Shown here: positions 23,735-33,800 of the stretch, piece after piece
Layout: each line of letters begins with the position of its first letter
How positions within the stretch are numbered: the stretch's first letter is position 1
From: an uncultured Prevotellaceae bacterium
GTDB lineage: Bacteria; Bacteroidota; Bacteroidia; Bacteroidales; Bacteroidaceae
Direction of reading: 5' to 3'
Length of the DNA: 64,000 nucleotides
NCBI GenBank assembly: GCA_900315075.1
Contig: OMXV01000021.1
Span: 1-64,000, forward strand
Made by a program: the position numbers and the translations under genes
The notes under the pieces: generated by a model
The model's input: only the letters and a program-made list of their open reading frames with translations
What the model was told of the DNA's origin: nothing
Database searches by the model: none

Positions 23735-23880
23735 TGCTTGGTTAGTTTCAAGGTAACAGGGTAGTATCAGCCTGCTTTCAAAGTAGCCTTGGCGGTGCCA
23801 GTGTAGATGCCAGAACTATTCGTTACAGAAAGTGCATGTAACCCGTGGGACTGCAAGGGCTCCACAATGATCCCAGAGAC
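23735..23880 (-). pseudogene. C-terminal tail of a possible fimbrillin-like protein
   Basis: On the minus strand one frame reads VEPLQSHGLHALSVTNSSG, then YTGTAKATLKAG, a stop codon, and YYPVTLKLTKQ. The motif LKAG-x-YYPVTLKLTK resembles the last strand of fimbrillin/Mfa-like lipoproteins. The rest of the gene is gone. Confidence 0.35.
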
Positions 23881-23893
23881 TGAAAATGATGAT

Positions 23894-23902
23894 GCAAAGA
23901 TA
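23894..23902 (-). promoter_or_regulatory. -7 box upstream of the two decayed genes
   Basis: The minus strand reads TATCTTTGC. The remaining bases between here and 24277 are AT-rich and show no gene or clear structure. Confidence 0.45.
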
Positions 23903-24277
23903 AATATTATTTATTAATAATTGTTTTTTTTTAACTACTTTTATTCTCATTTCGACAATATTATTTCAGAATCTGACAAAAGTGTTGTAATTATACAATC
24001 AAAAATGAACGCTTATAAATGAAAATCAATTAATTAGAGAATTTAAAAATGATACTTCTTAATCATATACAAGGTATGTATCTACGATGAATCACTTGGT
24101 AATCTCTCACCTCTAAAAAATATTGAATTTGAGACTTAAGAAATACCTTCAAATTTTCAGACATACAAGGGATATGTCCCTTCAATGAATCATTTTGAAG
24201 TGGACTCCACATTTAATTTTCAATTTTCAAATGCTTAAATGCAATAAAACGGGGTAATTGGTGGTTATTATATAATA

Positions 24278-27200
24278 ATGAGGATTTTACGATATAAACC
24301 TATATATGCCCTGTTGATTGTCACCATCATTGTGGTGGCAACAGCTTGTTCTACGCAGAAGAACACTGCGAAGAGCCGTTGGTGGCAATCCTTCACAGCC
24401 AAATACAACACTTATTATAATGGCACTTTGGCCTATATCGACGGTTCGCTTGAGAAAGAAAGAGGCAACAAAGACAATTATACCGAAATCATCCCCCTTT
24501 ACACCGTTGGCAACAAAAGCAGCCAGTCACTCGGTAGCGGCAACTTCGACAAAGCTATAGAAAAATGCCAGAAAGCCATCAAGTTGCATAGCATCAAGAA
24601 ACGTCCTGAATGGACAAAGAGCCGCCGCAAGACTGAACGTGATATTGAATGGCTCAACCGTCGCGAATACAACCCCATGATGTGGAAGGCGTGGATGCTT
24701 ATGGGGCGCTCCCAATTCTACAAAGGAGCCTTCGATGAAGCTGCAGCCACCTTCTCCTACATGAGCCGAATGTATCAGACACAGCCAGCCATCTATGGCA
24801 AGGCTCGCGCTTGGCTTGCCAAATGCTATATCGAACAAGAATGGCTTTACGATGCCGAGGATGTCATCCGCAACATGAGTCGTGACTCGCTGGACTGGCA
24901 TGCTGTGAAAGAATGGGACTATACCTACTGCGACTACTACATCCACACGGGCGATTATGAAAAAGCCATCCCCTATCTACAGAAAGTCATCAAGCACGAA
25001 ATGCGCCGCAAGCAACGCGCCCGCGAGTGGTTCCTGATGGGACAGCTGCAAGCCGAGCTGGGGCACAAAGACCTGGCATACAAGGCTTTCAAGAAAGTCG
25101 TTAAGCAAAATCCGCCCTACGAGCTGGAATTCAATGCCCAAATCGCCATGACAGAAGTGATGGCAGCTGGTCAAGCCAAGAAAACCATCAGCCGACTGAA
25201 GCGTATGGCTGCTAACGACAACAACAAAGAATACCTCGACCAAGTGTATTACGCAATGGGCAATGTCTATCTGCTTGAGAAAGACACTGTCAATGCCATC
25301 AGTGCCTATGAGAAAGGCAATGAGAAAAGCACGCGCAACGGTATCGAAAAAGGCGTGTTGCTGCTGAAACTCGGCGACCTATATTGGGACCTGGAGAAAT
25401 TCGGCGATGCCCAGCGATGCTATGGTGCGGCCATCGGTATGCTCGACAAAGAGCGCAAAGATTATGAGGAACTGTCACGCCGTTCGCAAATCCTCGACGA
25501 ATTGGCTCCCCATACCGAATCCATCCATCTGCAAGACTCACTTCTCGAATTAGCCGACATGCCCGAGAAAGAGCGCAATGAGGCTATCGACCGTGTGATT
25601 GAAGCCCTGAAGAAGAAAGAGAAGGAGGAAAAGAAGGCCCAGCAAGAACAAGAGGCACAAGAGATGACTGCTCGCAACAGCGCTATCGGCAACCGCAATC
25701 AAACACAAAAACAGAATCAGCAAAACCAACAACAGCCCAAAGGCGAATGGTATTTCTACAACCAACAAGCCATCTCACAAGGTAAGACAACTTTCCAACA
25801 GCAATGGGGCAAACGTGAAAACGTTGATAACTGGCAGCGTGTAAACAAAACTGTGGTTAGTGATTTTGGCGAGAATACAGACAATGAAAACGATATTGCC
25901 GCCAACGATTCCATTGCTGAAGGTATGGAGGAAATGACCGATTCCATTGGCACTGAAGGAAAGGACAGCGTGGAAACCGACCCACACAAACGAGAATATT
26001 ACTTGGCACAAATTCCCTTCACAGATGAGCAAAAAGCAGAGTGCCATACACTCATCAGCGATGGACTGTTTCATTCAGGTGTCATCTTCAAAGACAAATT
26101 GGACAACCTACGCTTAAGTGAAAAACAATTCGACCGTCTGACTTCTGACTATCCAGAATTTGAGAAAATGGATGAGGTGTATTACCATCTTTTCTTACTA
26201 TACTCACGGAAAGGAGAGTCTGCACGAGCAGAACAATACATCGAACTACTAAAAGACAGTTTCCCCGAGAGTCAGTGGACAACGATTCTCTCCGACCCTT
26301 ATTATGCAGAGAACTCCAAATTCGGTGTCCACATGGAAGACTCTCTCTATACAGCTACCTACGAAGCCTTCCGCCACGACCGTTATAGTGAGGTCTATGG
26401 CAACACTGACATTTCCGAAAAGCGTTTCCCTCTCGGTGCCAACCGCGACAAATTTGTGTTTATCAGAGGATTGAGCCGCTTGAATGAAGGAGATGCGGAA
26501 GCCTGTCTGGAAGACATGAACTATGTAGTGAAAAATTTCCCCAGCAGTCGTATCAGTGAGATGGCCGGCATGATAGTCAATGGTGTCAACTCAGGCCGCC
26601 GACTGCATGGTGGCAAATTTGACCTTGGCGACGTGTGGAGCCGCCGCAGCGTGGTGCTCAATGACAGCGACTCCATTAACTCACGTCAGTTTATCGCCGA
26701 CCGCAACAAGGATTTCCTCTTTATCATCGCCTATCATCCCGACTCTCTGAACGAAAACCAACTGCTTTTCGAGATGGCACGCTTCAACTTTACCACGTTC
26801 ATCGTGCGTAATTTCGACATCAACATCACAGATGACGACGGCATCCACAGGATGGAAATCTCTGGTTTCCGCAACTTCGACGAAGCGCACCAATATGCAG
26901 AAGAAGTCTTTGCTCAATCCAACATCGTCAATCGTATGCGCAAGGCGAGGAGCATCCTCATCAGCAGTGAAAACATGGAATTGTTAGGCAAACAATATAG
27001 TTATGACGACTACGAGGAATTCTACATAAAGAATTTCGCACCATTGAGCGTGAGCAATGACAATCTGCTATCCGAACCTGTAGATATCGGCGAGGGGAAA
27101 GAGCCCGAACTCTCCAAAAAACGTCCTACAGAAGAAACAACAGACGATGACGATGGTATGATGATCAATGAAGTACCTGAGTCAGAAGGAAATGAAGACG

Positions 27201-28009
27201 ATGGTTTCGACTTGCCCGACGTCATTGAAGATGAGCCAAATGCACCGCAAGAGGATGAAGACACCTTCAATCCCGAAATTCCTATGGCACCCAACAATCC
27301 AACGACACCTCCTGCCAGTACGATGACACCTGAAGAAGACGACGGTTTATCCATCCCTGATGATAACGCTGGACAGTCCATCCCCGACGATGACGATGAT
27401 GGTGGATTCTCCATTCCCGAAGACAACGGTGGCCAAAACATCCCAGAAGATAATGATGACGGTCTGTCAATCCCCGATGACAACCAGTCGGGCGTGCCAT
27501 CTAACGGCAACGCAAATGATGACCTCGATATTGACATTCCAGTACCCACTGGTGGAAATGGTAATACAGGGAACAACAATGATGACGACGACAACGAATA
27601 TATCCTTCAGTCAAAACGCAAGGACAACTCCAATAGCAACAATAAGGGAAAAGTGGTGAGTAGCAAGAAGCTGGAAGGGGATGTACCTTTCAAAGAAATG
27701 AACAACCAGCAACAAGAGTTACTGGAACTACCAACAGCATCGGATGAAAAGACGCCCTCTAACAATAAGAAAAAGAAGGAACAGCCCAAACAGGAAACGA
27801 AGCCATCACCCAAAGAACAACCCAAGCAAGAGCTGAAACCAACACCCAAGGAACAGCCAAAACAAGAGGTAGAGGATACTGGCATCGACTTCGACGACGA
27901 CGAATTCATCATTGATGTCCCCACAGAGCCATCTACAAGCAAGAAAAAGAAAAAAGAGCCTGTAGAATTCGACTTAGACGATGAATACTATGAGTTAGAT
28001 GGATTCTAA
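24278..28009 (+). CDS. porW: Type IX secretion lipoprotein PorW/SprE
   Basis: The 1243-aa protein has a lipoprotein signal (VATAC, lipidated C24). A long helical repeat region follows (about 70-430 and 590-860) with TPR-like units such as YCDYYIHTGDYEKAIPYLQK. This matches PorW/SprE, an outer-membrane-linked lipoprotein required for type IX protein secretion and gliding-type surface functions. The last 290 residues are low complexity: acidic DDGLSIPDDN-type repeats and Lys/Gln/Pro runs. The neighbour is porX, another T9SS gene, which supports the call. The acidic tail is unusually long and may be species-specific. Confidence 0.85.
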   Translation: MRILRYKPIYALLIVTIIVVATACSTQKNTAKSRWWQSFTAKYNTYYNGTLAYIDGSLEKERGNKDNYTEIIPLYTVGNKSSQSLGSGNFDKAIEKCQKAIKLHSIKKRPEWTKSRRKTERDIEWLNRREYNPMMWKAWMLMGRSQFYKGAFDEAAATFSYMSRMYQTQPAIYGKARAWLAKCYIEQEWLYDAEDVIRNMSRDSLDWHAVKEWDYTYCDYYIHTGDYEKAIPYLQKVIKHEMRRKQRAREWFLMGQLQAELGHKDLAYKAFKKVVKQNPPYELEFNAQIAMTEVMAAGQAKKTISRLKRMAANDNNKEYLDQVYYAMGNVYLLEKDTVNAISAYEKGNEKSTRNGIEKGVLLLKLGDLYWDLEKFGDAQRCYGAAIGMLDKERKDYEELSRRSQILDELAPHTESIHLQDSLLELADMPEKERNEAIDRVIEALKKKEKEEKKAQQEQEAQEMTARNSAIGNRNQTQKQNQQNQQQPKGEWYFYNQQAISQGKTTFQQQWGKRENVDNWQRVNKTVVSDFGENTDNENDIAANDSIAEGMEEMTDSIGTEGKDSVETDPHKREYYLAQIPFTDEQKAECHTLISDGLFHSGVIFKDKLDNLRLSEKQFDRLTSDYPEFEKMDEVYYHLFLLYSRKGESARAEQYIELLKDSFPESQWTTILSDPYYAENSKFGVHMEDSLYTATYEAFRHDRYSEVYGNTDISEKRFPLGANRDKFVFIRGLSRLNEGDAEACLEDMNYVVKNFPSSRISEMAGMIVNGVNSGRRLHGGKFDLGDVWSRRSVVLNDSDSINSRQFIADRNKDFLFIIAYHPDSLNENQLLFEMARFNFTTFIVRNFDINITDDDGIHRMEISGFRNFDEAHQYAEEVFAQSNIVNRMRKARSILISSENMELLGKQYSYDDYEEFYIKNFAPLSVSNDNLLSEPVDIGEGKEPELSKKRPTEETTDDDDGMMINEVPESEGNEDDGFDLPDVIEDEPNAPQEDEDTFNPEIPMAPNNPTTPPASTMTPEEDDGLSIPDDNAGQSIPDDDDDGGFSIPEDNGGQNIPEDNDDGLSIPDDNQSGVPSNGNANDDLDIDIPVPTGGNGNTGNNNDDDDNEYILQSKRKDNSNSNNKGKVVSSKKLEGDVPFKEMNNQQQELLELPTASDEKTPSNNKKKKEQPKQETKPSPKEQPKQELKPTPKEQPKQEVEDTGIDFDDDEFIIDVPTEPSTSKKKKKEPVEFDLDDEYYELDGF

Positions 28010-28142
28010 AGTGAGATTGTGAGGTTGTAGAGAAGGACGATTGTGGCGACGGCAAAACCATCGCATACAGAGAAAATAAAGGAAATCATATTAGCATTTA
28101 ATCGTCAATTATCAATCTTCTATATCGACTATCATCAATCTT

Positions 28143-28222
28143 CAATCTTCAATTTTCAATCTTCATCTTCAATCTTCAATTTTCAATCTTCATCTTCAAT
28201 CTTCAATTTTCAATCTTCAATA
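28143..28222. repeat. 27-bp tandem repeat directly before porX
   Basis: Three units of CAATCTTCAATTTTCAATCT plus TCATCTT stand at 28143, 28170 and 28197. The last is partial and ends about 5 bp before the porX ATG, so the array makes up the porX leader. It has no sign of a ribosome binding site. Confidence 0.8.
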
Positions 28223-28226
28223 TATT

Positions 28227-29783
28227 ATGAGCAATGGCAAATTATTATGGGTGGATGACGAGATAGAGTTGCTGACCGCCCACATATTGTTTTTGAGAAA
28301 GAAAGGTTACGATGTGACAACGGTGAGTAATGGCACCGATGCCATCGAGCAATGCCAGCAACAGACATTTGACCTTGTATTGCTCGACGAGATGATGCCG
28401 GGCCTCTCAGGCTTGGAAACGCTACAAGTCATCAAAGAGTCGCAGCCATCTACACCCATTGTCATGGTCACCAAAAGTGAAGAGGAAAACATCATGGACC
28501 AAGCCATTGGCTCCAAGATTGCAGATTACCTCATCAAGCCAGTCAACCCCATCCAAATACTCTCCACACTGAAAAAAAACATCCATCGCAAAGAGATTGT
28601 GGCAGAGGTGACACAAAGTGGCTATCAGCAGAATTTCATGGACATCTCGATGCAGATTTCAGACTGCAGGACACCCTCCGATTGGATAGGGCTATATAAA
28701 CGTCTCGTACACTGGGAGTTGGAACTGAGCAGTGCTGACAGTGAAATGACAGAGATGCTGAAGACGCAAAAAGAAGATGCCAACAATTCGTTTGCCAAGT
28801 TCATCCGCAAGAACTATCTCGACTGGGTAACACCTCAAAAGAACGTGGATCGCCCGATGATGAGTCCTGACATATTCAAAAATAAAATATTTCCTTTGCT
28901 CGACCAAGGCGAGAAAGTATTCCTCATCGTCATCGACAATTTCCGGTTCGACCAATGGCGAATGCTTGCACAAGAAATTGGCGATATGTTTGACATAGAA
29001 GAGGATTTGTATTATAGCATTCTCCCAACTGCCACCCAATATGCTCGTAATGCCATCTTCAGTGGACTCATGCCAATACAGATAGCAAAGATGTTTCCTC
29101 ATCTGTGGGTGGACGAAGACGAAGAAGAAGGGAAAAACCTGAACGAGGGGCCACTCATTGAGACACAATTGGCTCGCTATAGGCGGCGCAACACATTCTC
29201 CTACCACAAAATAAACGATTCACAGGGTGCCGACGCATTTATGCAACAGTTTAACAACCTGCTGAACAACGATCTGAACGTGGTAGTTTTCAACTTTATC
29301 GATATGCTGTCGCATGCCCGTACAGAGTCGAAGATGGTGCGCGAGCTTGCCAACAACGAGTCGGCATACCGAAGCATCACCATCAGTTGGATTCGTCACT
29401 CAGTGATGTCCGAACTATTTCGCGTGCTGTCACAAACCAACATGAAGGTGATAATCACCACCGATCATGGTTCGATACGTGCCTCGAAACCCATCAAGAT
29501 TATAGGTGATCGTAACACCAACACCAACTTACGCTATAAATTAGGCAAGAATCTGAGCTACAATCCCAAAGACGTATATGTCATAAAAGACCCACAAAAA
29601 GCTCAGTTGCCTGCCCCTAACCTGAGTACCAGTTACGTGTTTGCCACTGGTGCCGATTTCTTCGCCTACCCCAACAACTACAATTACTATGTGTCGTATT
29701 ATCGCGACACCTTCCAGCATGGTGGAATCTCATTAGAGGAAATGATCATCCCCATCGTCACACTGACACAAAGAAAGAGGTAA
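28227..29783 (+). CDS. porX: T9SS response regulator with PglZ domain (PorX)
   Basis: The 518-aa protein has a CheY-like receiver in residues 4-120, with phosphorylation site D54 in VLLDEMMPG and the K in LIKPVNP. From about 200 a PglZ/alkaline-phosphatase-like domain follows, with LIVIDNFRFDQW, FSGLMPIQIAKMFP and TTDHGSI supplying the metal-binding residues. PorX controls type IX secretion genes together with the kinase PorY and is reported as a phosphodiesterase in related species. Its position behind porW fits. PorY is not in the window. The promoter/leader holds a variable tandem repeat. Confidence 0.92.
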   Translation: MSNGKLLWVDDEIELLTAHILFLRKKGYDVTTVSNGTDAIEQCQQQTFDLVLLDEMMPGLSGLETLQVIKESQPSTPIVMVTKSEEENIMDQAIGSKIADYLIKPVNPIQILSTLKKNIHRKEIVAEVTQSGYQQNFMDISMQISDCRTPSDWIGLYKRLVHWELELSSADSEMTEMLKTQKEDANNSFAKFIRKNYLDWVTPQKNVDRPMMSPDIFKNKIFPLLDQGEKVFLIVIDNFRFDQWRMLAQEIGDMFDIEEDLYYSILPTATQYARNAIFSGLMPIQIAKMFPHLWVDEDEEEGKNLNEGPLIETQLARYRRRNTFSYHKINDSQGADAFMQQFNNLLNNDLNVVVFNFIDMLSHARTESKMVRELANNESAYRSITISWIRHSVMSELFRVLSQTNMKVIITTDHGSIRASKPIKIIGDRNTNTNLRYKLGKNLSYNPKDVYVIKDPQKAQLPAPNLSTSYVFATGADFFAYPNNYNYYVSYYRDTFQHGGISLEEMIIPIVTLTQRKR

Positions 29784-29788
29784 TGAAA

Positions 29789-29866
29789 GTTAGAAGTTAG
29801 AAGTTAGGAGTTAGAAGTAACTTAAACTTAAAACTCATAAACGTATAAACTCATAAACGTATAAAC
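29789..29866. repeat. Simple tandem repeats before tsaE
   Basis: GTTAGAAG-type 7-mers (29789-29817) are followed by two copies of ACTCATAAACGTATAA (29833-29864). They fill the whole space between the porX stop codon and the tsaE start. Confidence 0.75.
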
Positions 29867-29870
29867 TTAG

Positions 29871-30284
29871 ATGAAAATCATAATCGACAATATAGATAGC
29901 ATAGGGAAAGCAGCCAAGGAATTTGTCGCACAGATGGGCGAGCATACAATATTCGCCTTCTATGGTAAGATGGGGTCGGGCAAGACCACCTTTATCAAAG
30001 CCATTTGTGAAGAGTTAGGCGTAGAGGATGTCATTACATCGCCTACCTTTGCCATAGTGAACGAATACCATACCGCCACAGCAGATGAAGTCATCTACCA
30101 TTTCGACTTCTACCGCATCAAAAAGACAGAAGAAGTCTATGACATGGGCTATGAGGAGTATTTCTACAGTGGTGACGTGTGTTTCATCGAATGGCCTGAA
30201 CTCATTGAGGACCTTCTCCCTGATGATGCCGTACGTGTGAGCATCCACGAAATTGAAGACGGGAAGCGAGAAGTGGAGTTTTAG
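29871..30284 (+). CDS. tsaE: tRNA threonylcarbamoyladenosine ATPase TsaE
   Basis: This 137-aa P-loop protein has Walker A GKMGSGKTT near residues 32-40, TSPTFAIVNEY near 58-68, and VCFIEWPE, a Walker-B-like strand. TsaE is the ATPase partner of TsaB and TsaD in forming t6A37 on ANN-decoding tRNAs. Size and motifs are standard. It lies downstream of porX on the same strand and ends at a bidirectional terminator. Confidence 0.93.
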   Translation: MKIIIDNIDSIGKAAKEFVAQMGEHTIFAFYGKMGSGKTTFIKAICEELGVEDVITSPTFAIVNEYHTATADEVIYHFDFYRIKKTEEVYDMGYEEYFYSGDVCFIEWPELIEDLLPDDAVRVSIHEIEDGKREVEF

Positions 30285-30341
30285 ACTTTTTAGCGCAACA
30301 GGTTGCAGCATAGAGAATTGATTCTTTATGATTATAAAACG

Positions 30342-30376
30342 CAGAGGCACAGAGATTTTTTTTCTCTGTGCCTCTG
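30342..30376. terminator. Bidirectional terminator (tsaE / trxA)
   Basis: CAGAGGCACAGAGA pairs perfectly over 14 bp with TCTCTGTGCCTCTG around a loop of seven T. It serves both converging genes. Confidence 0.85.
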
Positions 30377-30413
30377 TGTTGAAATTGTAAAAATGGTCTT
30401 CAATGACAGGCTA

Positions 30414-30728
30414 TTAGAGTAAAGCCTGGAATTTCTCGTCAAATTTAGCCTTTGAGGCAGCGCCCACCATTTTGTCCACCACTTGTCCATTCTTGAAGAA
30501 CAGAATGGTTGGTATATTTCTCACGCCAAATTCTATGGCAATGTCATCATTCTCCTCCACGTCGCATTTACCGACAACGATTTTGCCGTCGTATTTTTCT
30601 GCAAGTTCAGAGATGATGGGAGCAATAGCCTTGCATGGTCCACACCATGTGGCCCACAAATCTACTACGAGTGGTAAGTCACCATTTTTATAGCTCTCGA
30701 AATTCTCGGTTGTGATAGTTACTTCCAT
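30414..30728 (-). CDS. trxA: Thioredoxin
   Basis: This 104-aa cytoplasmic thioredoxin has the active site WCGPC at about residues 29-33 and the cis-proline region VRNIPTILFF. It reduces disulfides in ribonucleotide reductase and other enzymes. There is no signal peptide. Its start is downstream of dnaE on the same strand with a 120-bp space that contains GGAGTTTAG repeats. Confidence 0.96.
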   Translation of the reverse strand: MEVTITTENFESYKNGDLPLVVDLWATWCGPCKAIAPIISELAEKYDGKIVVGKCDVEENDDIAIEFGVRNIPTILFFKNGQVVDKMVGAASKAKFDEKFQALL

Positions 30729-30848
30729 TTTGCTTTATTGTTAAAATTATTATTAAGGAGTTTAGGAGTTTGGGAGTTTGGACAATACCGCTTACTATAA
30801 TTATGCCCCCGATACAGTAAGATAGAAGCAAAAGGTATGCCAAATAAT

Positions 30849-33800
30849 TTAGTTGACATAATAGTCAAAGCCATCAGTCTCTTCAATGTATTGTATGAGC
30901 TTATGCTTGAGTTCTACTTTCTTACCCTTGCTTCTGAGCAATACGTTGCCGTTGCCCTCAGCATCTTTAATTTGCAGATAGAGTGAAGTATTTCCAGGAC
31001 ATTCATCTACCAATGTCGTCAGGTCTGTCACCACCTGACTGTTCACATTATTTTCATCAATAACGATAGTCAGTTTCTGAATACTATTTTCCTTGACGGT
31101 ATTCATATATTGGATATTGGTGATTCGCAGATCATAGGTATTGGCACCACGGAATCTCGGCACGCTCTTGGCTGTGATATACACAGTGCTCGACTCCAAG
31201 AGCATCCCCCGCCATTTGCCCCATTCCTCACCGAAGAGAGCGATTTCGCCTGGACCGTTGAAATCCTCGATAGTCACGAAACCGCATGGGCTGCCATTTT
31301 TGCTGAATTTGGCTTTCACCGATGTCACAACCCCTCCAAATGTCACCACTTCTTTTTTCGCCAGATCATCTTTTTCGCTGAGTTGCGAGCAAGGTGTATT
31401 GCAGAGGAATTTCAATATCATGCTGTATTCATCGAGCGGATGTGCCGAAAGATAGATACCCACAAGATCACGCTCAAGATTGAGTTTTTCGATATTGCTC
31501 CAAGGCTGATAATCAGGGATTGGTGGTGTGGAGATTTCCACAGCATCAGCACCGAAGAGAGACATTTGCGCCTGTTTCTGCTCTGCCTGATAGGTTTGTC
31601 CGAACCGTATCAAGGTGTCGAGAAAGACATCCCCTTTTGTCCCCACAGTGAGATACCGCTCTCGCTCTATGCCGAAGCTATCGAATCCACCACTGAGCAC
31701 CATACTCTCAAACGCCCTACGGTTGACAGCTGATAGATTAACCCTTTTTGCCACATCGAAGACATCAGCGTATGGTCCGTTCTGGTCTCTCTCAGAGATA
31801 ATAGCCTCGGCAGCTGCATTTCCCATTCCCTTGATAGCAGCGAGTCCAAAGCGTATAGCACCGTCGTGGTTGACACTGAACTTGTGTCGGCTCTCATTGA
31901 CATCCGGTCCGAGTGTCTGGATGCCCATAGCCTTACATTCATCCATGAATTTGGTGATTTCTGTGATATTGTCGAGGTTTCGACTCATCACGGCAGCCAT
32001 ATACTCAGCAGGATAATGCGCTTTAAGATATGCCGTCTGATAGGCCACCCACGAATAGCATGTGGCATGGCTCTTGTTGAAAGCATAAGATGCAAACTTC
32101 TTCCAATCCTCCCATATCTTGTTGAGCACTTTATGATCGTGCCCATTCTGCTCGCCTCCTTTATAAAACAAGCCCTCAAGCTCGTTCATTTTGTCAATCA
32201 TCTTCTTACCCATGGCCTTACGGAGTGTATCACTCTGTCCTCTGGTAAAATTGGCCAACTGTCTGGACAAGAGCATCACCTGCTCCTGATAGACTGTGAT
32301 GCCATAGGTATCCTTCAGATATTTCTCCATACAAGGAATATCGTAGGTAATCTTCGACGGATCTTTCTTTCTGGAGATAAAATCTGGGATATAGTCCATA
32401 GGTCCCGGTCTGTAAAGAGCGTTCATGGCTATGAGGTCTTCAAAAACAGTTGGATGCAGTTCGCGGAGGTATTTCTGCATACCTGCCGACTCAAACTGGA
32501 ACGTTCCGATGGTCCGCCCCTCACTATATAGTTGATAGGTGAGCGGGTCGTCGATAGGAATCTTTTCCAAGTCAATCTGCTTTCCAGTAGATTGGTAAAT
32601 ATTCTCTACCGCCTCCTTGAGGATAGAGAGAGTCTTCAATCCAAGGAAGTCCATCTTGATAAGTCCCGTTTCCTCGATGACATGTCCGTCGTATTGTGTA
32701 CAGAGTAATTTGTGGCCTGGGTCTGCCTTATCCTCTGCAGTGGAAACTGGTACCCACTCACTGATAGGGTCACGACAGATAATAGTACCACAAGCATGAA
32801 TGCCAGTACTTCTCACCGTTCCCTCCAACATACGTGCATATTTGATAGTGTTTCGTTCCCTGATATCTTGCGACACTTCTGCTTCACGCAGCTCACGCAC
32901 ACATTTAATGGCATTGTTGAGATTCATCTTCATGCCATCAGGCAGTCGGTCGGGGATGGCCTTGCAGAGTCGGTTGGCCTCGGGCAAAGGCAATTTCTCC
33001 ACACGAGCCACATCCTTGATGGAGTTTTTCGTTGCCATACTGCCGTATGTGATGATGTGTGCCACTTTGTCATGTCCGTATTTATCCTCCACCCATTCGA
33101 GCACGCGCCCACGACCATCATCATCGAAGTCGGTATCGATATCAGGCAACGAAATACGATCGGGATTGAGGAAACGCTCAAACAGCAGGTCGTATTTGAT
33201 AGGATCGATCTGTGTGATGCCCAAGCAGTAAGCCACCACTGAGCCTGCCGCTGAACCACGACCTGGTCCTACAATGACTCCCAGTTCGTTGCGCGCTGCA
33301 TTGATAAAATCCTGCACTATGAGGAAGTATCCTGGAAATCCCATCGTCTTCATGACATGCAACTCGAAGTTCACACGTTCCTTTACTTCATCGGAAAGGG
33401 GTTCCCCATAGATACGTTTTGCTCCATCGTAGGCGAGTTTGGCTAAATAGTCGGCCTCGAACTTGATACGGTAGAGTTTATCGTATCCACCAAGTTTTTT
33501 GATTTTTTTCTCCCCCTCCTCACGCGACATGATTTCATTGCCGTTCTCATCACGCGTAAATTCCTGAAAGAGCTGCTCCTCGGTATAGTTGCGTCGCACA
33601 TCTTCTTCAGTACCGAAATCCTCTGGTATGGGAAAGAAAGGCATGATGGGGGCATGGTCGATGGAATACTCTTCTACCTTATCGAGAATCTCACAGGTAT
33701 TGTCGAGCGCCTCGGGTACATCAGCGAAGACCTCATTCATTTCCTCTATTGTCTTAAACCACTCTTGCTTGGAATAGAGCATACGTGAGGGGTCATCAAG

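Noticed and set aside
27022..27594. Ser-rich minus-strand frame in the porW tail
   Set aside because: It is the complement of acidic Asp/Pro repeats of PorW.
28134..28222. CRISPR-like array before porX
   Set aside because: Units are directly adjacent without unique spacers, and no cas gene is present.
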